From the NCBI RefSeq assembly GCF_000003815.2, contig NC_049981.1:7707109-7741538 (forward strand): a stretch of DNA of 34,430 nt. Direction: 5' to 3'. Position numbers and translations under genes: made by a program. The DNA comes from Branchiostoma floridae. Lineage: Eukaryota > Chordata > Leptocardii > Amphioxiformes > Branchiostomatidae. Positions within the stretch are counted from its first letter, which is position 1, and every line of letters starts with the position of its first letter. Shown here in pieces: positions 21,643 through 33,215 of this stretch. Under the pieces are notes generated by a model. That model worked only from the letters and a program-made list of their open reading frames with translations. It was not told where the DNA came from and made no database searches.

Positions 21643-23568
21643 TCTCCTAAACACCGCCGGTCACGGCACCGGGTAGGGGGTGACTTAATGACGCGACTGT
21701 AGCTTAGACTTTAAGTTCCGGCCCGGCAAACTTGGTATGGTTGGAAAGGTTGCATAGCAAGGAATCGAAAGGTGCAAACCGCAAAATATTCGGATACTTC
21801 CTTCTCGAGATATTCTTGAGTATACAGGCTCTGTTTAGGCGCAACCGCTAGCCCCTTCTCCTAAACACCACCGGTCACGGCACCGTGTAGGGGGTAACTT
21901 AATGACGCGACTGTAGCTTAGACTTTAAGATCCGGCCCGGCAAACTTGGTATGGTTGGAAAGGTTGCATAACAAGGAATCGAAAGGTGCAAACCGCAAAA
22001 TATTCGGATGCTTCCTTCTCGAGATATTCTTGAGTATGCGGGCTCTGTTTAGGCGCAACCGCTAGCCCCTTCTCCTAAACACCGCCGGTCACGGCACCGG
22101 GTAGGGGGTGACTTAATGACGCGACTGTAGCTTAGACTTTAAGTTCCGGCCCGGCAAACTTGGTATGGTTGGAAAGGTTGCATAGCAAGGAATCGAAAGG
22201 TGCAAACCGCAAAATGTTCGCATACTTCCCTCTCGAGATATTCTTGAGTATACGGGCTCTGTTTAGGCGCAACCGCTAGCCACTTCTCCTAAACACCACC
22301 GGTCACGGCACCGGGTAGGGGGTGACTTAATGACGCGACTGTAGCTTAGACTTTAAGTTCCGGCCCGGCAAACTTGGTATGGTTGGAAAGGTTGCATAAC
22401 AAGGAATCGAAAGGTGCAAACCGCAAAATATTCGGATGCTTCCTTCTCGAGATATTCTTGAGTATACGGGCTCTGTTTAGGCGCAACCGCTAGCCACTTC
22501 TCCTAAACACCGCCGGTCACGGCACCGGGTAGGGGGTGACTTAATGACGCGACTGTAGCTTAGACTTTAAGTTCCGGCCCGGCAAACTTGGTATGGTTGG
22601 AAAGGTTGCATAGCAAGGAATCGAAAGGTGCAAACCGCAAAATATTCGGATACTTCCTTCTCGAGATATTCTTGAGTATACGGGCTCTGTTTAGGCGCAA
22701 CCGCTAGCCACTTCTCCTAAACACCGCCGGTCACGGCACCGGGTAGGGGGTGACTTAATGACGCGACTGTAGCTTAGACTTTAAGTTCCGGCCCGGCAAA
22801 CTTGGTATGGTTGGAAAGGTTGCATAGCAAGGAATCGAAAGGTGCAAACCGCAAAATATTCGGATACTTCCTTCTCGAGATATTCTTGAGTATACGGGCT
22901 CTGTTTAGGCGCAACCGCTAGCCCCTTCTCCTAAACACCGCCGGTCACGGCACCGTGTAGGGGGTAACTTAATGACGCGACTGTAGCTTAGACTCTAAGA
23001 TCCGGCCCGGCAAACTTGGTATGGTTGGAAAGGTTGCATAACAAGGAATCGAAAGGTGCAAACCGCAAAATATTCGGATGCTTCCTTCTCGAGATATTCT
23101 TGAGTATACGGGCTCTGTTTAGGCGCAACCGCTAGCCCCTTCTCCTAAACACCGCCGGTCACGGCACCGGGTAGGGGGTGACTTAATGACGCGACTGTAG
23201 CTTAGACTTTAAGTTCCGGCCCGGCAAACTTGGTATGGTTGGAAAGGTTGCATAGCAAGGAATCGAAAGGTGCAAACCGCAAAATATTCGGATACTTCCT
23301 TCTCGAGATATTCTTGAGTATACGGGCTCTGTTTAGGCGCAACCGCTAGCCACTTTTCCTAAACACCGCCGGTCACGGCACCGGGTAGGGGGTGACTTAA
23401 TGACGCGACTGTAGCTTAGACTTTAAGTTCCGGCCCGGCAAACTTGGTATGGTTGGAAAGGTTGCATAGCAAGGAATCGAAAGGTGCAAACCGCAAAATA
23501 TTCGGATACTTCCTTCTCGAGATATTCTTGAGTATACGGGCTCTGTTTAGGCGCAACCGCTAGCCCCT
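21643..23568 (+). repeat. Nine mixed monomers, mostly near-consensus
   Basis: The copy at 21643 has G184A on a consensus background. An a type lies at 21857. The copy at 22071 has ttcgcatacttccctc, as at 857 and 12865, but with gccggtc. An a type at 22927 has G14 and gactctaag. The others (22285, 22499, 22713, 23141, 23355) are near-consensus, several ending gccact, and the one at 23141 has ccacttttcct at its 3' junction. No gene-like structure is present. Confidence 0.88.
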
Positions 23569-24423
23569 TCTCCTAAACACCGCCGGTCACGGCACCGGTT
23601 AGTGGTGATTTAATGACGCGACTGTAGCTTAGACTTTAAGTTCCGGCCCGGCAAATTTGGTATGGTAGGAAAGATTGCATAGCAAGGAATCGAAAGGTGC
23701 AAACCGCAAAATATTCGGATACTTCCTTCTCGAGATTTTCTTGAGTATACGGGCTCTGTTTAGGCGCAACCGCTAGCCCCTTCTCCTAAACACCACCGGT
23801 CACGGCACCGTGTAGGGGGTGACTTAATGACGCGATTGTAGCTTAGACTTTAAGTTCCGGCCTTGCAAATTTGGTATGGTAGGAAAGACTGCATAGCAAG
23901 AAATCGAAAGGTGCAAACCGCAAAATATTCGGATGCTTCCTTCTCGAGATATTCTTGAGTATACGGGCTCTGTTTAGGCGCAACCGCTAGCCCCTTCTCC
24001 TAAACACCACCGGTCACGGCACCGTGTAGGGGGTAACTTAATGACGCGACTGTAGCTTAGACTTTAAGATCCGGCCCGGCAAACTTGGTATGGTTGGAAA
24101 GGTTGCATAACAAGGAATCGAAAGGTGCAAACCGCAAAATATTCGGATACTTCCTTCTCGAGATACTCTTGAGTATACGGGCTCTGTTTAGGCGCAACCG
24201 CTAGCCACTTCTCCTAAACACCGCCGGTCACGGCACTGGGTAGGGGGTGACTTAATGACGCGACTGTAGCTTAGACTTTAAGTTCCGGCCCGGCAAATTT
24301 GGTATGGTAGGAAAGGTTGCATAGCAAGGAATCGAAAGGTGCAAACCGCAAAATATTCGGATGCTTCCTTCTCGAGATATTCTTGAGTATGCGGGCTCTG
24401 TTTAGGCGCAACCGCTAGCCCCT
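23569..24423 (+). repeat. Higher-order cassette delta-b-a-TG, copy 3
   Basis: Starts are 23569 (delta, 213 bp, ggttagtggtgattt), 23782 (b with C55T), 23996 (a with A154 and T171C) and 24210 (C28T). Order and minor marks match 2140-2994. The delta copy here has gattttc and gatactt, as at 28275, whereas those at 2140 and 2995 have gatattc and gatgctt. Confidence 0.9.
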
Positions 24424-26776
24424 TCTCCTAAACACTACCGGTCACGGCACCGTGTAGGGGGTGACTTAATGACGCGACTGTAGCTTAGACTTTAAGTTCC
24501 GGCCTGGCAAATTTGGTATGGTAGGAAAGGTTGCATAGCAAGAAATCGAAAGGTGCAAACCGCAAAATATTCGGATGCTTCCTTCTCGAGATATTCTTGA
24601 GTATACGGGCTCTGTTTAGGCGCAACCGCTAGCCCCTTCTCCTAAACACCACCGGTCACGGCACCGTGTAGGGGGTGACTTAATCACGCGACTGTAGCTT
24701 AGACTTTAAGTTCCGGCCCGGCAAACTTGGTATGGTTGGAAAGGTTGCATAGCAAGGAATTGAAAGGTGCAAACCGCAAAATATTCGGATACTTCCTTCT
24801 CGAGATATTCTTGAGTATACAGGCTCTGTTTAGGCGCAACCGCTAGCCCCTTCTCCTAAACACCACCGGTCACGGCACCGTGTAGGGGGTGACTTAATGA
24901 CGCGACTGTAGCTTAGACTTTAAGTTCCGGCCCGGCAAACTTGGTATGGTTGGAAAGGTTGCATACCAAGGAATCGAAAGGTGCAAACCGCAAAATATTC
25001 GGATGCTTCCTTCTCGAGATATTCTTGAGTATGCGGGCTCTGTTTAGGCGCAACCGCTAGCCCCTTCTCCTAAACACCGCCGGACACGGCACCGGGTAGG
25101 GGGTGACTGAATGACGCGACTGTAGCTTAGACTTTAAGTTCCGGCCCGGCAAACTTGGTATGGTTGGAAAGGTTGCATAGCAAGGAATCGAAAGGTGCAA
25201 ACCGCAAAATATTCGGATACTTCCTTCTCGAGATATTCTTGAGTATACGGGCTCTGTTTAGGCGCAACCGCTAGCCCCTTCTCCTAAACACCGCCGGTCA
25301 CGGCACCGGTTAGTGGTGATTTAATGACGCGACTGTAGCTTAGACTTTAAGTTCCGGCCCGGCAAATTTGGTATGGTAGGAAAGTTTGCATAGCAAGGAA
25401 TCGAAAGGTGCAAACCGCAAAATATTCGGATGCTTCCTTCTCGAGATATTCTTGAGTATACGGGCTCTGTTTAGGCGCAACCGCTAGCCCCTTCTTCTAA
25501 ACACCACCGGTCACGGCACCGTGTAGGGGGTGACTTAATCACGCGACTGTAGCTTAGACTTTAAGTTCCGGCCCGGCAAACTTGGTATGGTTGGAAAGGT
25601 TGCATAGCAAGGAATTGAAAGGTGCAAACCGCAAAATATTCGGATACTTCCTTCTCGAGATATTCTTGAGTATACGGGCTCTGTTTAGGCGCAACCGCTA
25701 GCCCCTTCTCCTAAACACCACCGGTCACGGCACCGTGTAGGGGGTGACTTAATGACGCGACTGTAGCTTAGACTTTAAGTTCCGGCCCGGCAAACTTGGT
25801 ATGGTTGGAAAGGTTGCATAACAAAGAATTGAAAGGTGCAAACCGCAAAATATTCAGATGCTTCATTCTCGAGATATTCTTGAGTATGCGGGCTCTGTTT
25901 AGGCGCAACCGCTAGCCCCTTCTCCTAAACACCGCCGGACACGGCACCGGGTAGGGGGTGACTTAATGACGCGACTGTAGCTTAGACTTTAAGTTCCGGC
26001 CCGGCAAACTTGGTATGGTTGGAAAGGTTGCATAGCAAGGAATCGAAAGGTGCAAACCGCAAAATATTCGGATACTTCCTTCTCGAGATATTCTTGAGTA
26101 TACGGGCTCTGTTTAGGCGCAACCGCTAGCCACTTCTCCTAAACACCGCCGGTCACGGCACCGGGTAGGGGGTGACTTAATGACGCGACTGTAGCTTAGA
26201 CTTTAAGTTCCGGCCCGGCAAACTTGGTATGGTTGGAAAGGTTGCATAGCAAGGAATCGAAAGGTGCAAACCGCAAAATATTCGGATACTTCCTTCTCGA
26301 GATATTCTTGAGTATACGGGCTCTGTTTAGGCGCAACCGCTAGCCCCTTCTCCTAAACACCACCGGTCACGGCACCGTGTAGGGGGTGACTTAATGACGC
26401 GACTGTAGCTTAGACTTTAAGATCCGGCCCGGCAAACTTGGTATGGTTGGAAAGGTTGCATAGCAAGGAATCGAAAGGTGCAAACCGCAAAATATTCGGA
26501 TGCTTCCTTCTCGAGATATTCTTGAGTATACGGGCTCTGTTTAGGCGCAAACGATAGCCACTTCTCCTAAACACCGCCGGTCACGGCACCGGGTAGGGGG
26601 TGACTTAATGACGCGACTGTAGCTTAGACTTTAAGTTCCGGCCCGGCAAACTTGGTATGGTTGGAAAGGTTGCATAGCAAGGAATCGAAAGGTGCAAACC
26701 GCAAAATATTCGGATACTTCCTTCTCGAGGTATTCTTGAGTATACGGGCTCTGTTTAGGCGCAACCGCTAGCCCCT
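24424..26776 (+). repeat. Mixed region with two partial b-to-e runs and a lone delta
   Basis: 24424 (b, ggcctggc, aaacactacc), 24638 (c), 24852 (weak d with cataccaagg) and 25066 (e with the rare gactgaatg) form a g-less cassette. A lone delta at 25280 is followed by a c-like monomer with a ttcttctaaacaccacc start (25493), then d (25707), e (25921) and a near-consensus copy (26135). The copy at 26349 is an a/p mixture (T74A plus C203A and C206A), and 26563 carries the q mark A168G. Confidence 0.87.
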
Positions 26777-28274
26777 TCTTCTAAACAAAGCCGGACACGG
26801 CACCGGGTAGGGGGTGACTTAATGACGCGACTCTAGCGTAGACTTTAAGTTCCGGCCCGGCAAATTTGGTATGGTAAGAAAGGTTGCATAGCAAGGAATC
26901 GAAAGGTGCAAACCGCAAAATATTCGGATACTTCCTTCTCGAGATATTCTTGAGTATACGGGCTCTGTTTAGGCGCAACCGCTAGCCCCTTCTCCTAAAC
27001 ACCACCGGTCACGGCACCGTGTAGGGGGTGACTTAATGACGCGACTGTAGCTTAGACTTTAAGATCCGGCCCGGCAAACTTGGTATGGTTGGAAAGGTTG
27101 CATAACAAGGAATCGAAAGGTGCAAACCGCAAAATATTCGGATGCTTCCTTCTCGAGATATTCTTGAGTATGCGGGCTCTGTTTAGGCGCAACCGCTAGC
27201 CCCTTCTCCTAAACACCACCGGTCACGGCACCGTGTAGGGGGTGACTTAATGACGCGACTGTAGCTTAGACTTTAAGTTCCGGCCCTGCAAACTTGGTAT
27301 GGTAGGAAAGACTGCATAGCAAGAAATCGAAAGGTGCAAACCGCAAAATATTCGGATGCTTCCTTCTCGAGATATTCTTGAGTATACGGGCTCTGTTTAG
27401 GCGCAACCGCTAGCCCCTTCTCCTAAACACCACCGGTCACGGCACCGTGTAGGGGGTGACTTAATGACGCGACTGTAGCTTAGACTTTAAGTTCCGGCCC
27501 AGCAAACTTGGTATGGTTGGAAAGGTTGCATAGCAAGGAATTGAAAGGTGCAAACCGCAAAATATTCGGATACTTCCTTCTCGAGATATTCTTGAGTATA
27601 CAGGCTCTGTTTAGGCGCAACCGCTAGCCCCTTCTCCTAAACACCACCGGTCACGGCACCGTGTAGGGGGTGACTTAATGACGCGACTGTAGCTTAGACT
27701 TTAAGTTCCGGCCCGGCAAACTTGGTATGGTTGGAAAGGTTGCATAGCAAGGAATCGAAAGGTGCAAACCGCAAAATATTCGGATACTTCCTTCTCGAGA
27801 TATTCTTGAGTATACGGGCTCTGTTTAGGCGCAACCGCTAGCCCCTTCTCCTAAACACCGCCGGTCACGGCACCGGGTAGGGGGTGACTTAATGACGCGA
27901 CTGTAGCTTAGACTTTAAGTTCCGGCCCGGCAAACTTGGTATGGTTGGAAAGGTTGCATAGCAAGGAATCGAAAGGTGCAAACCGCAAAATATTCGGATA
28001 CTTCCTTCTCGAGATATTCTTGAGTATACGGGCTCTGTTTAGGCGCAACCGCTAGCCACTTCTCCTAAACACCGCCGGTCACGGCACCGGGTAGGGGGTG
28101 ACTTAATGACGCGACTGTAGCTTAGACTTTAAGTTCCGGCCCGGCAAACTTGGTATGGTTGGAAAGGTTGCATAGCAAGGAATCGAAAGGTGCAAACCGC
28201 AAAATATTCGGATACTTCCTTCTCGAGATATTCTTGAGTATACGGGCTCTGTTTAGGCGCAACCGCTAGCCCCT
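26777..28274 (+). repeat. Weakened g-a-b-c cassette and near-consensus copies
   Basis: g at 26777 is complete, with a private gactctagcg. a at 26991 has G40 restored. b at 27205 is ggccctgcaaact, nearer consensus. The c copy at 27419 lost G48C but keeps C124T and G184A, with a private ggcccagc. Copies at 27633, 27847 and 28061 are near-consensus. The gradual loss of marks suggests mixing with consensus copies by gene conversion. Confidence 0.85.
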
Positions 28275-28566
28275 TCTCCTAAACACCGCCGGTCACGGCA
28301 CCGGTTAGTGGTGATTTAATGACGCGACTGTAGCTTAGACTTTAAGTTCCGGCCCGGCAAATTTGGTATGGTAGGAAAGATTGCATAGCAAGGAATCGAA
28401 AGGTGCAAACCGCAAAATATTCGGATACTTCCTTCTCGAGATTTTCTTGAGTATACGGGCTCTGTTTAGGCGCAACCGCTAGCCCCTTCTCCTAAACACC
28501 ACCGGTCACGGCACCGTGTAGGGGGTGACTTAATGACGCGATTGTAGCTTAGACTTTAAGTTCCGG
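28275..28566 (+). repeat. Delta monomer and start of a b monomer
   Basis: Delta at 28275 (213 bp, ggttagtggtgattt, gattttc) is followed by the start of a b monomer at 28488 with C55T, the same order as at 23569. The b copy runs normally to ttccgg at 28566 and then changes into the abnormal block. Confidence 0.88.
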
Positions 28567-28771
28567 CGTGGCAAATTTGGTATGGCCCCCACGTGATGCA
28601 TAGCCCCCCAGGGAGCAAAATGCACAACCGCAAAATATTCCCCCCCGGGCCTTGCTCGAGATATTCATTTAGTATCCGGAGCTCTGTTTAGGCGCAAGTG
28701 ATTGCCCCTTCTCCTAAACACGGCCGATAATGGCTACCGATGTAGGGGCGTGACGGAGACTTAATGAGCGA
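28567..28771 (+). other. Abnormal divergent, C-rich stretch inside two monomers
   Basis: Between clean flanks, about 205 bp align to the satellite only in pieces. Islands such as gcaaatttggtatgg, caaccgcaaaatattc, ctcgagatattc and gccccttctcctaaaca are intact. They are separated by substituted or inserted stretches including ccccc at 28586, cccccc at 28604 and cccccc at 28641. The two affected monomers are 222 and 225 bp. Every other monomer in the window stays within a few substitutions of its type. A low-quality consensus or faulty contig join is the likeliest cause. A truly decayed monomer pair is possible but would not explain the abrupt edges. Confidence 0.8.
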
Positions 28772-30005
28772 CGACTGTAGCTTAGACTTTAAGATCCGGC
28801 CCGGCAAACTTGGTATGGTTGGAAAGGTTGCATAGCAAGGAATCGAAAGGTGCAAACCGCAAAATATTCGGATACTTCCTTCTCGAGATATTCTTGAGTA
28901 TACGGGCTCTGTTTAGGCGCAACCGCTAGCCACTTCTCCTAAACACCACCGGTCACGGCACCGGGTAGGGGGTGACTTAATGACGCGACTGTAGCTTAGA
29001 CTTTAAGTTCCGGCCCGGCAAACTTGGTATGGTTGGAAAGGTTGCATAGCAAGGAATCGAAAGGTGCAAACCGCAAAATATTCGGATACTTCCTTCTCGA
29101 GATACTCTTGAGTATACGGGCTCTGTTTAGGCGCAAACGATAGCCACTTCTCCTAAACACCGCCGGTCACGGCACCGGGTAGGGGGTGACTTAATGACGC
29201 GACTGTAGCTTAGACTTTAAGTTCCGGCCCGGCAAACTTGGTATGGTTGGAAAGGTTGCATAGCAAGGAATCGAAAGGTGCAAACCGCAAAATATTCGGA
29301 TACTTCCTTCTCGAGGTATTCTTGAGTATACGGGCTCTGTTTAGGCGCAACCGCTAGCCCCTTCTTCTAAACAAAGCCGGACACGGCACCGGGTAGGGGG
29401 TGACTTAATGACGCGACTGTAGCGTAGACTTTAAGTTCCGGCCCGGCAAATTTGGTATGGTAAGAAAGGTTGCATAGCAAGGAATCGAAAGGTGCAAACC
29501 GCAAAATATTCGGATACTTCCTTCTCGAGATATTCTTGAGTATACGGGCTCTGTTTAGGCGCAACCGCTAGCCCCTTCTCCTAAACACCACCGGTCACGG
29601 CACCGTGTAGGGGGTAACTTAATGACGCGACTGTAGCTTAGACTTTAAGATCCGGCCCGGCAAACTTGGTATGGTTGGAAAGGTTGCATAACAAGGAATC
29701 GAAAGGTGCAAACCGCAAAATATTCGGATGCTTCCTTCTCGAGATATTCTTGAGTATGCGGGCTCTGTTTAGGCGCAACCGCTAGCCCCTTCTCCTAAAC
29801 ACCACCGGTCACGGCACCGTGTAGGGGGTGACTTAATGACGCGACTGTAGCTTAGACTTTAAGTTCCGGCCCGGCAAATTTGGTATGGTAGGAAAGACTG
29901 CATAGCAAGAAATCGAAAGGTGCAAACCGCAAAATATTCGGATGCTTTCCTTCTCGAGATATTCTTGAGTATACGGGCTCTGTTTAGGCGCAACCGCTAG
30001 CCCCT
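28772..30005 (+). repeat. End of a disturbed monomer, then p-q-g-a-b
   Basis: The monomer that begins at 28710 recovers to normal sequence with T74A. Then p at 28935 (C203A, C206A, T171C), q at 29149 (A168G), g at 29363, a at 29577 and b at 29791 (ggcccggc kept; one extra T in gatgctttcc, 215 bp). The p-q-g order matches 4068-4710, 26349-26990 and 30434-31075. Confidence 0.88.
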
Positions 30006-31289
30006 TCTCCTAAACACCACCGGTCACGGCACCGTGTAGGGGGTGACTTAATGACGCGACTGTAGCTTAGACTTTAAGTTCCGGCCCGGCAAACTTGGTA
30101 TGGTTGGAAAGGTTGCATAGCAAGGAATCGAAAGGTGCAAACCGCAAAATATTCGGATACTTCCTTCTCGAGATATTCTTGAGTATACGGGCTCTGTTTA
30201 GGCGCAACCGCTAGCCCCTTCTCCTAAACACCACCGGTCACGGCACCGTGTAGGGGGTGACTTAATGACGCGACTGTAGCTTAGACTTTAAGTTCCGGCC
30301 CGGCAAACTTGGTATGGTTGGAAAGGTTGCATAGCAAGGAATCGAAAGGTGCAAACCGCAAAATATTCGGATACTTCCCTCTCGAGATATTCTTGAGTAT
30401 ACGGGCTCTGTTTAGGCGCAACCGCTAGCCCCTTCTCCTAAACACCACCGGTCACGGCACCGGGTAGGGGGTGACTTAATGACGCGACTGTAGCTTAGAC
30501 TTTAAGTTCCGGCCCGGCAAACTTGGTATGGTTGGAAAGGTTGCATAGCAAGGAATCGAAAGGTGCAAACCGCAAAATATTCGGATACTTCCTTCTCGAG
30601 ATACTCTTGAGTATACGGGCTCTGTTTAGGCGCAAACGATAGCCACTTCTCCTAAACACCGCCGGTCACGGCACCGGGTAGGGGGTGACTTAATGACGCG
30701 ACTGTAGCTTAGACTTTAAGTTCCGGCCCGGCAAACTTGGTATGGTTGGAAAGGTTGCATAGCAAGGAATCGAAAGGTGCAAACCGCAAAATATTCGGAT
30801 ACTTCCTTCTCGAGGTATTCTTGAGTATACGGGCTCTGTTTAGGCGCAACCGCTAGCCCCTTCTTCTAAACAAAGCCGGACACGGCACCGGGTAGGGGGT
30901 GACTTAATGACGCGACTGTAGCGTAGACTTTAAGTTCCGGCCCGGCAAATTTGGTATGGTAGGAAAGGTTGCATAGCAAGGAATCGAAAGGTGCAAACCG
31001 CAAAATATTCGGATACTTCCTTCTCGAGATATTCTTGAGTATACGGGCTCTGTTTAGGCGCAACCGCTAGCCCCTTCTCCTAAACACCACCGGTCACGGC
31101 ACCGTGTAGGGGGTGACTTAATGACGCGACTGTAGCTTAGACTTTAAGATCCGGCCCGGCAAACTTGGTATGGTTGGAAAGGTTGCATAACAAGGAATCG
31201 AAAGGTGCAAACCGCAAAATATTCGGATGCTTCCTTCTCGAGATATTCTTGAGTATACGGGCTCTGTTTAGGCGCAACCGCTAGCCCCT
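30006..31289 (+). repeat. Two near-consensus copies, then p-q-g-a again
   Basis: 30006 and 30220 carry G14A and G30T on a consensus background. Then p (30434), q (30648), g (30862, with ggtaggaaagg) and a (31076, G40 kept, tatacggg). The two p monomers at 28935 and 30434 are 1499 bp apart, so this is a seven-unit repeat of p-q-g-a-b-x-x that starts again but breaks off after a. Confidence 0.87.
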
Positions 31290-32573
31290 TCTCCTAAACA
31301 CCGCCGGTCACGGCACCGGGTAGGGGGTGACTTAATGACGCGACTGTAGCTTAGACTTTAAGTTCCGGCCCGGCAAATTTGGTATGGTAAGAAAGGTTGC
31401 ATAGCAAGGAATCGAAAGGTGCAAACCGCAAAATATTCGGATACTTCCTTCTCGAGATATTCTTGAGTATACGGGCTCTGTTTAGGCGCAACCGCTAGCC
31501 CCTTCTCCTAAACACCACCGGTCACGGCACCGTGTAGGGGGTAACTTAATGACGCGACTGTAGCTTAGACTTTAAGATCCGGCCCGGCAAACTTGGTATG
31601 GTTGGAAAGGTTGCATAACAAGGAATCGAAAGGTGCAAACCGCAAAATATTCGGATGCTTCCTTCTCGAGATATTCTTGAGTATGCGGGCTCTGTTTAGG
31701 CGCAACCGCTAGCCCCTTCTCCTAAACACCACCGGTCACGGCACCGTGTAGGGGGTGACTTAATGACGCGACTGTAGCTTAGACTTTAAGTTCCGGCCTT
31801 GCAAATTTGGTATGGTAGGAAAGACTGCATAGCAAGAAATCGAAAGGTGCAAACCGCAAAATATTCGGATGCTTCCTTCTCGAGATATTCTTGAGTATAC
31901 GGGCTCTGTTTAGGCGCAACCGCTAGCCCCTTCTCCTAAACACCACCGGTCACGGCACCGGGTAGGGGGTGACTTAATCACGCGACTGTAGCTTAGACTT
32001 TAAGTTCCGGCCCGGAAAACTTGGTATGGTTGGAAAGGTTGCATAGCAAGGAATCGAAAGGTGCAAACCGCAAAATATTCGGATACTTCCTTCTCGAGAT
32101 ATTCTTGAGTATACAGGCTCTGTTTAGGCGCAACCGCTAGCCCCTTCTCCTAAACACCACCGGTCACGGCACCGGGTAGGGGGTGACTTAATGACGCGAC
32201 TGTAGCTTAGACTTTAAGTTCCGGCCCGGCAAACTTGGTATGGTTGGAAAGGTTGCATAACAAGGAATTGAAAGGTGCAAACCGCAAAATATTCAGATGC
32301 TTCATTCTCGAGATATTCTTGAGTATGCGGGCTCTGTTTAGGCGCAACCGCTAGCCCCTTCTCCTAAACACCGCCGGACACGGCACCGGGTAGGGGGTGA
32401 CTTAATGACGCGACTGTAGCTTAGACTTTAAGTTCCGGCCCGGCAAACTTGGTATGGTTGGAAAGGTTGCATAGCAAGGAATCGAAAGGTGCAAACCGCA
32501 AAATATTCGGATACTTCCTTCTCGAGATATTCTTGAGTATACGGGCTCTGTTTAGGCGCAACCGCTAGCCCCT
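31290..32573 (+). repeat. Higher-order cassette (g-like)-a-b-c-d-e, copy 6
   Basis: The first monomer has C89T and taagaaagg but a normal tctcctaaacaccgcc start and gcttag, so it is a partly converted g. Then a 31504, b 31718, c 31932 (with a private cccggaaaac), d 32146 and e 32360. Both c and d here have GGG rather than GTG at monomer 29-31, unlike most other copies. Confidence 0.87.
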
Positions 32574-33215
32574 TCTCCTAAACACCGCCGGTCACGGCAC
32601 CGGGTAGGGGGTGACTTAATGACGCGACTGTAGCTTAGACTTTAAGTTCCGGCCCGGCAAACTTGGTATGGTTGGAAAGGTTGCATAGCAAGGAATCGAA
32701 AGGTGCAAACCGCAAAATATTCGGATACTTCCTTCTCGAGATATTCTTGAGTATACGGGCTCTGTTTAGGCGCAACCGCTAGCCCCTTCTCCTAAACACC
32801 ACCGGTCACGGCACCGTGTAGGGGGTGACTTAATGACGCGACTGTAGCTTAGACTTTAAGTTCCGGCCCGGCAAACTTGGTATGGTTGGAAAGGTTGCAT
32901 AGCAAGAAATTGAAAGGTGCAAACCGCAAAATATTCGGATACTTCCTTCTCGAGATACTCTTGAGTATACGGGCTCTGTTTAGGCGCAACCGCTAGCCAC
33001 TTCTCCTAAACACCGCCGGTCACGGCACCGGGTAGGGGGTGACTTAATGACGCGACTGTAGCTTAGACTTTAAGTTCCGGCCCGGCAAACTTGGTATGGT
33101 TGGAAAGGTTGCATAGCAAGGAATCGAAAGGTGCAAACCGCAAAATATTCGGATACTTCCTTCTCGAGATATTCTTGAGTATACGGGCTCTGTTTAGGCG
33201 CAACCGCTAGCCCCT
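32574..33215 (+). repeat. Three monomers between cassettes
   Basis: 32574 is consensus. 32788 mixes marks of several types: G14A, G30T, G120A with C124T (aagaaattg), and T171C. 33002 is consensus. No other feature. Confidence 0.88.

Noticed and set aside
28567-28771. Inserted mobile element
   Set aside because: Satellite islands remain in order through the block, the net gain is only about 19 bases over two monomers, and there are no terminal repeats or target duplications.
4501-31063. Repeated minus-strand reading frames of 65-73 codons with nearly the same protein
   Set aside because: They start at TTG, occur once per monomer, and depend on single substitutions in a non-coding tandem repeat. 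The unit length is not a multiple of three, and there is no coding bias or recognisable domain.
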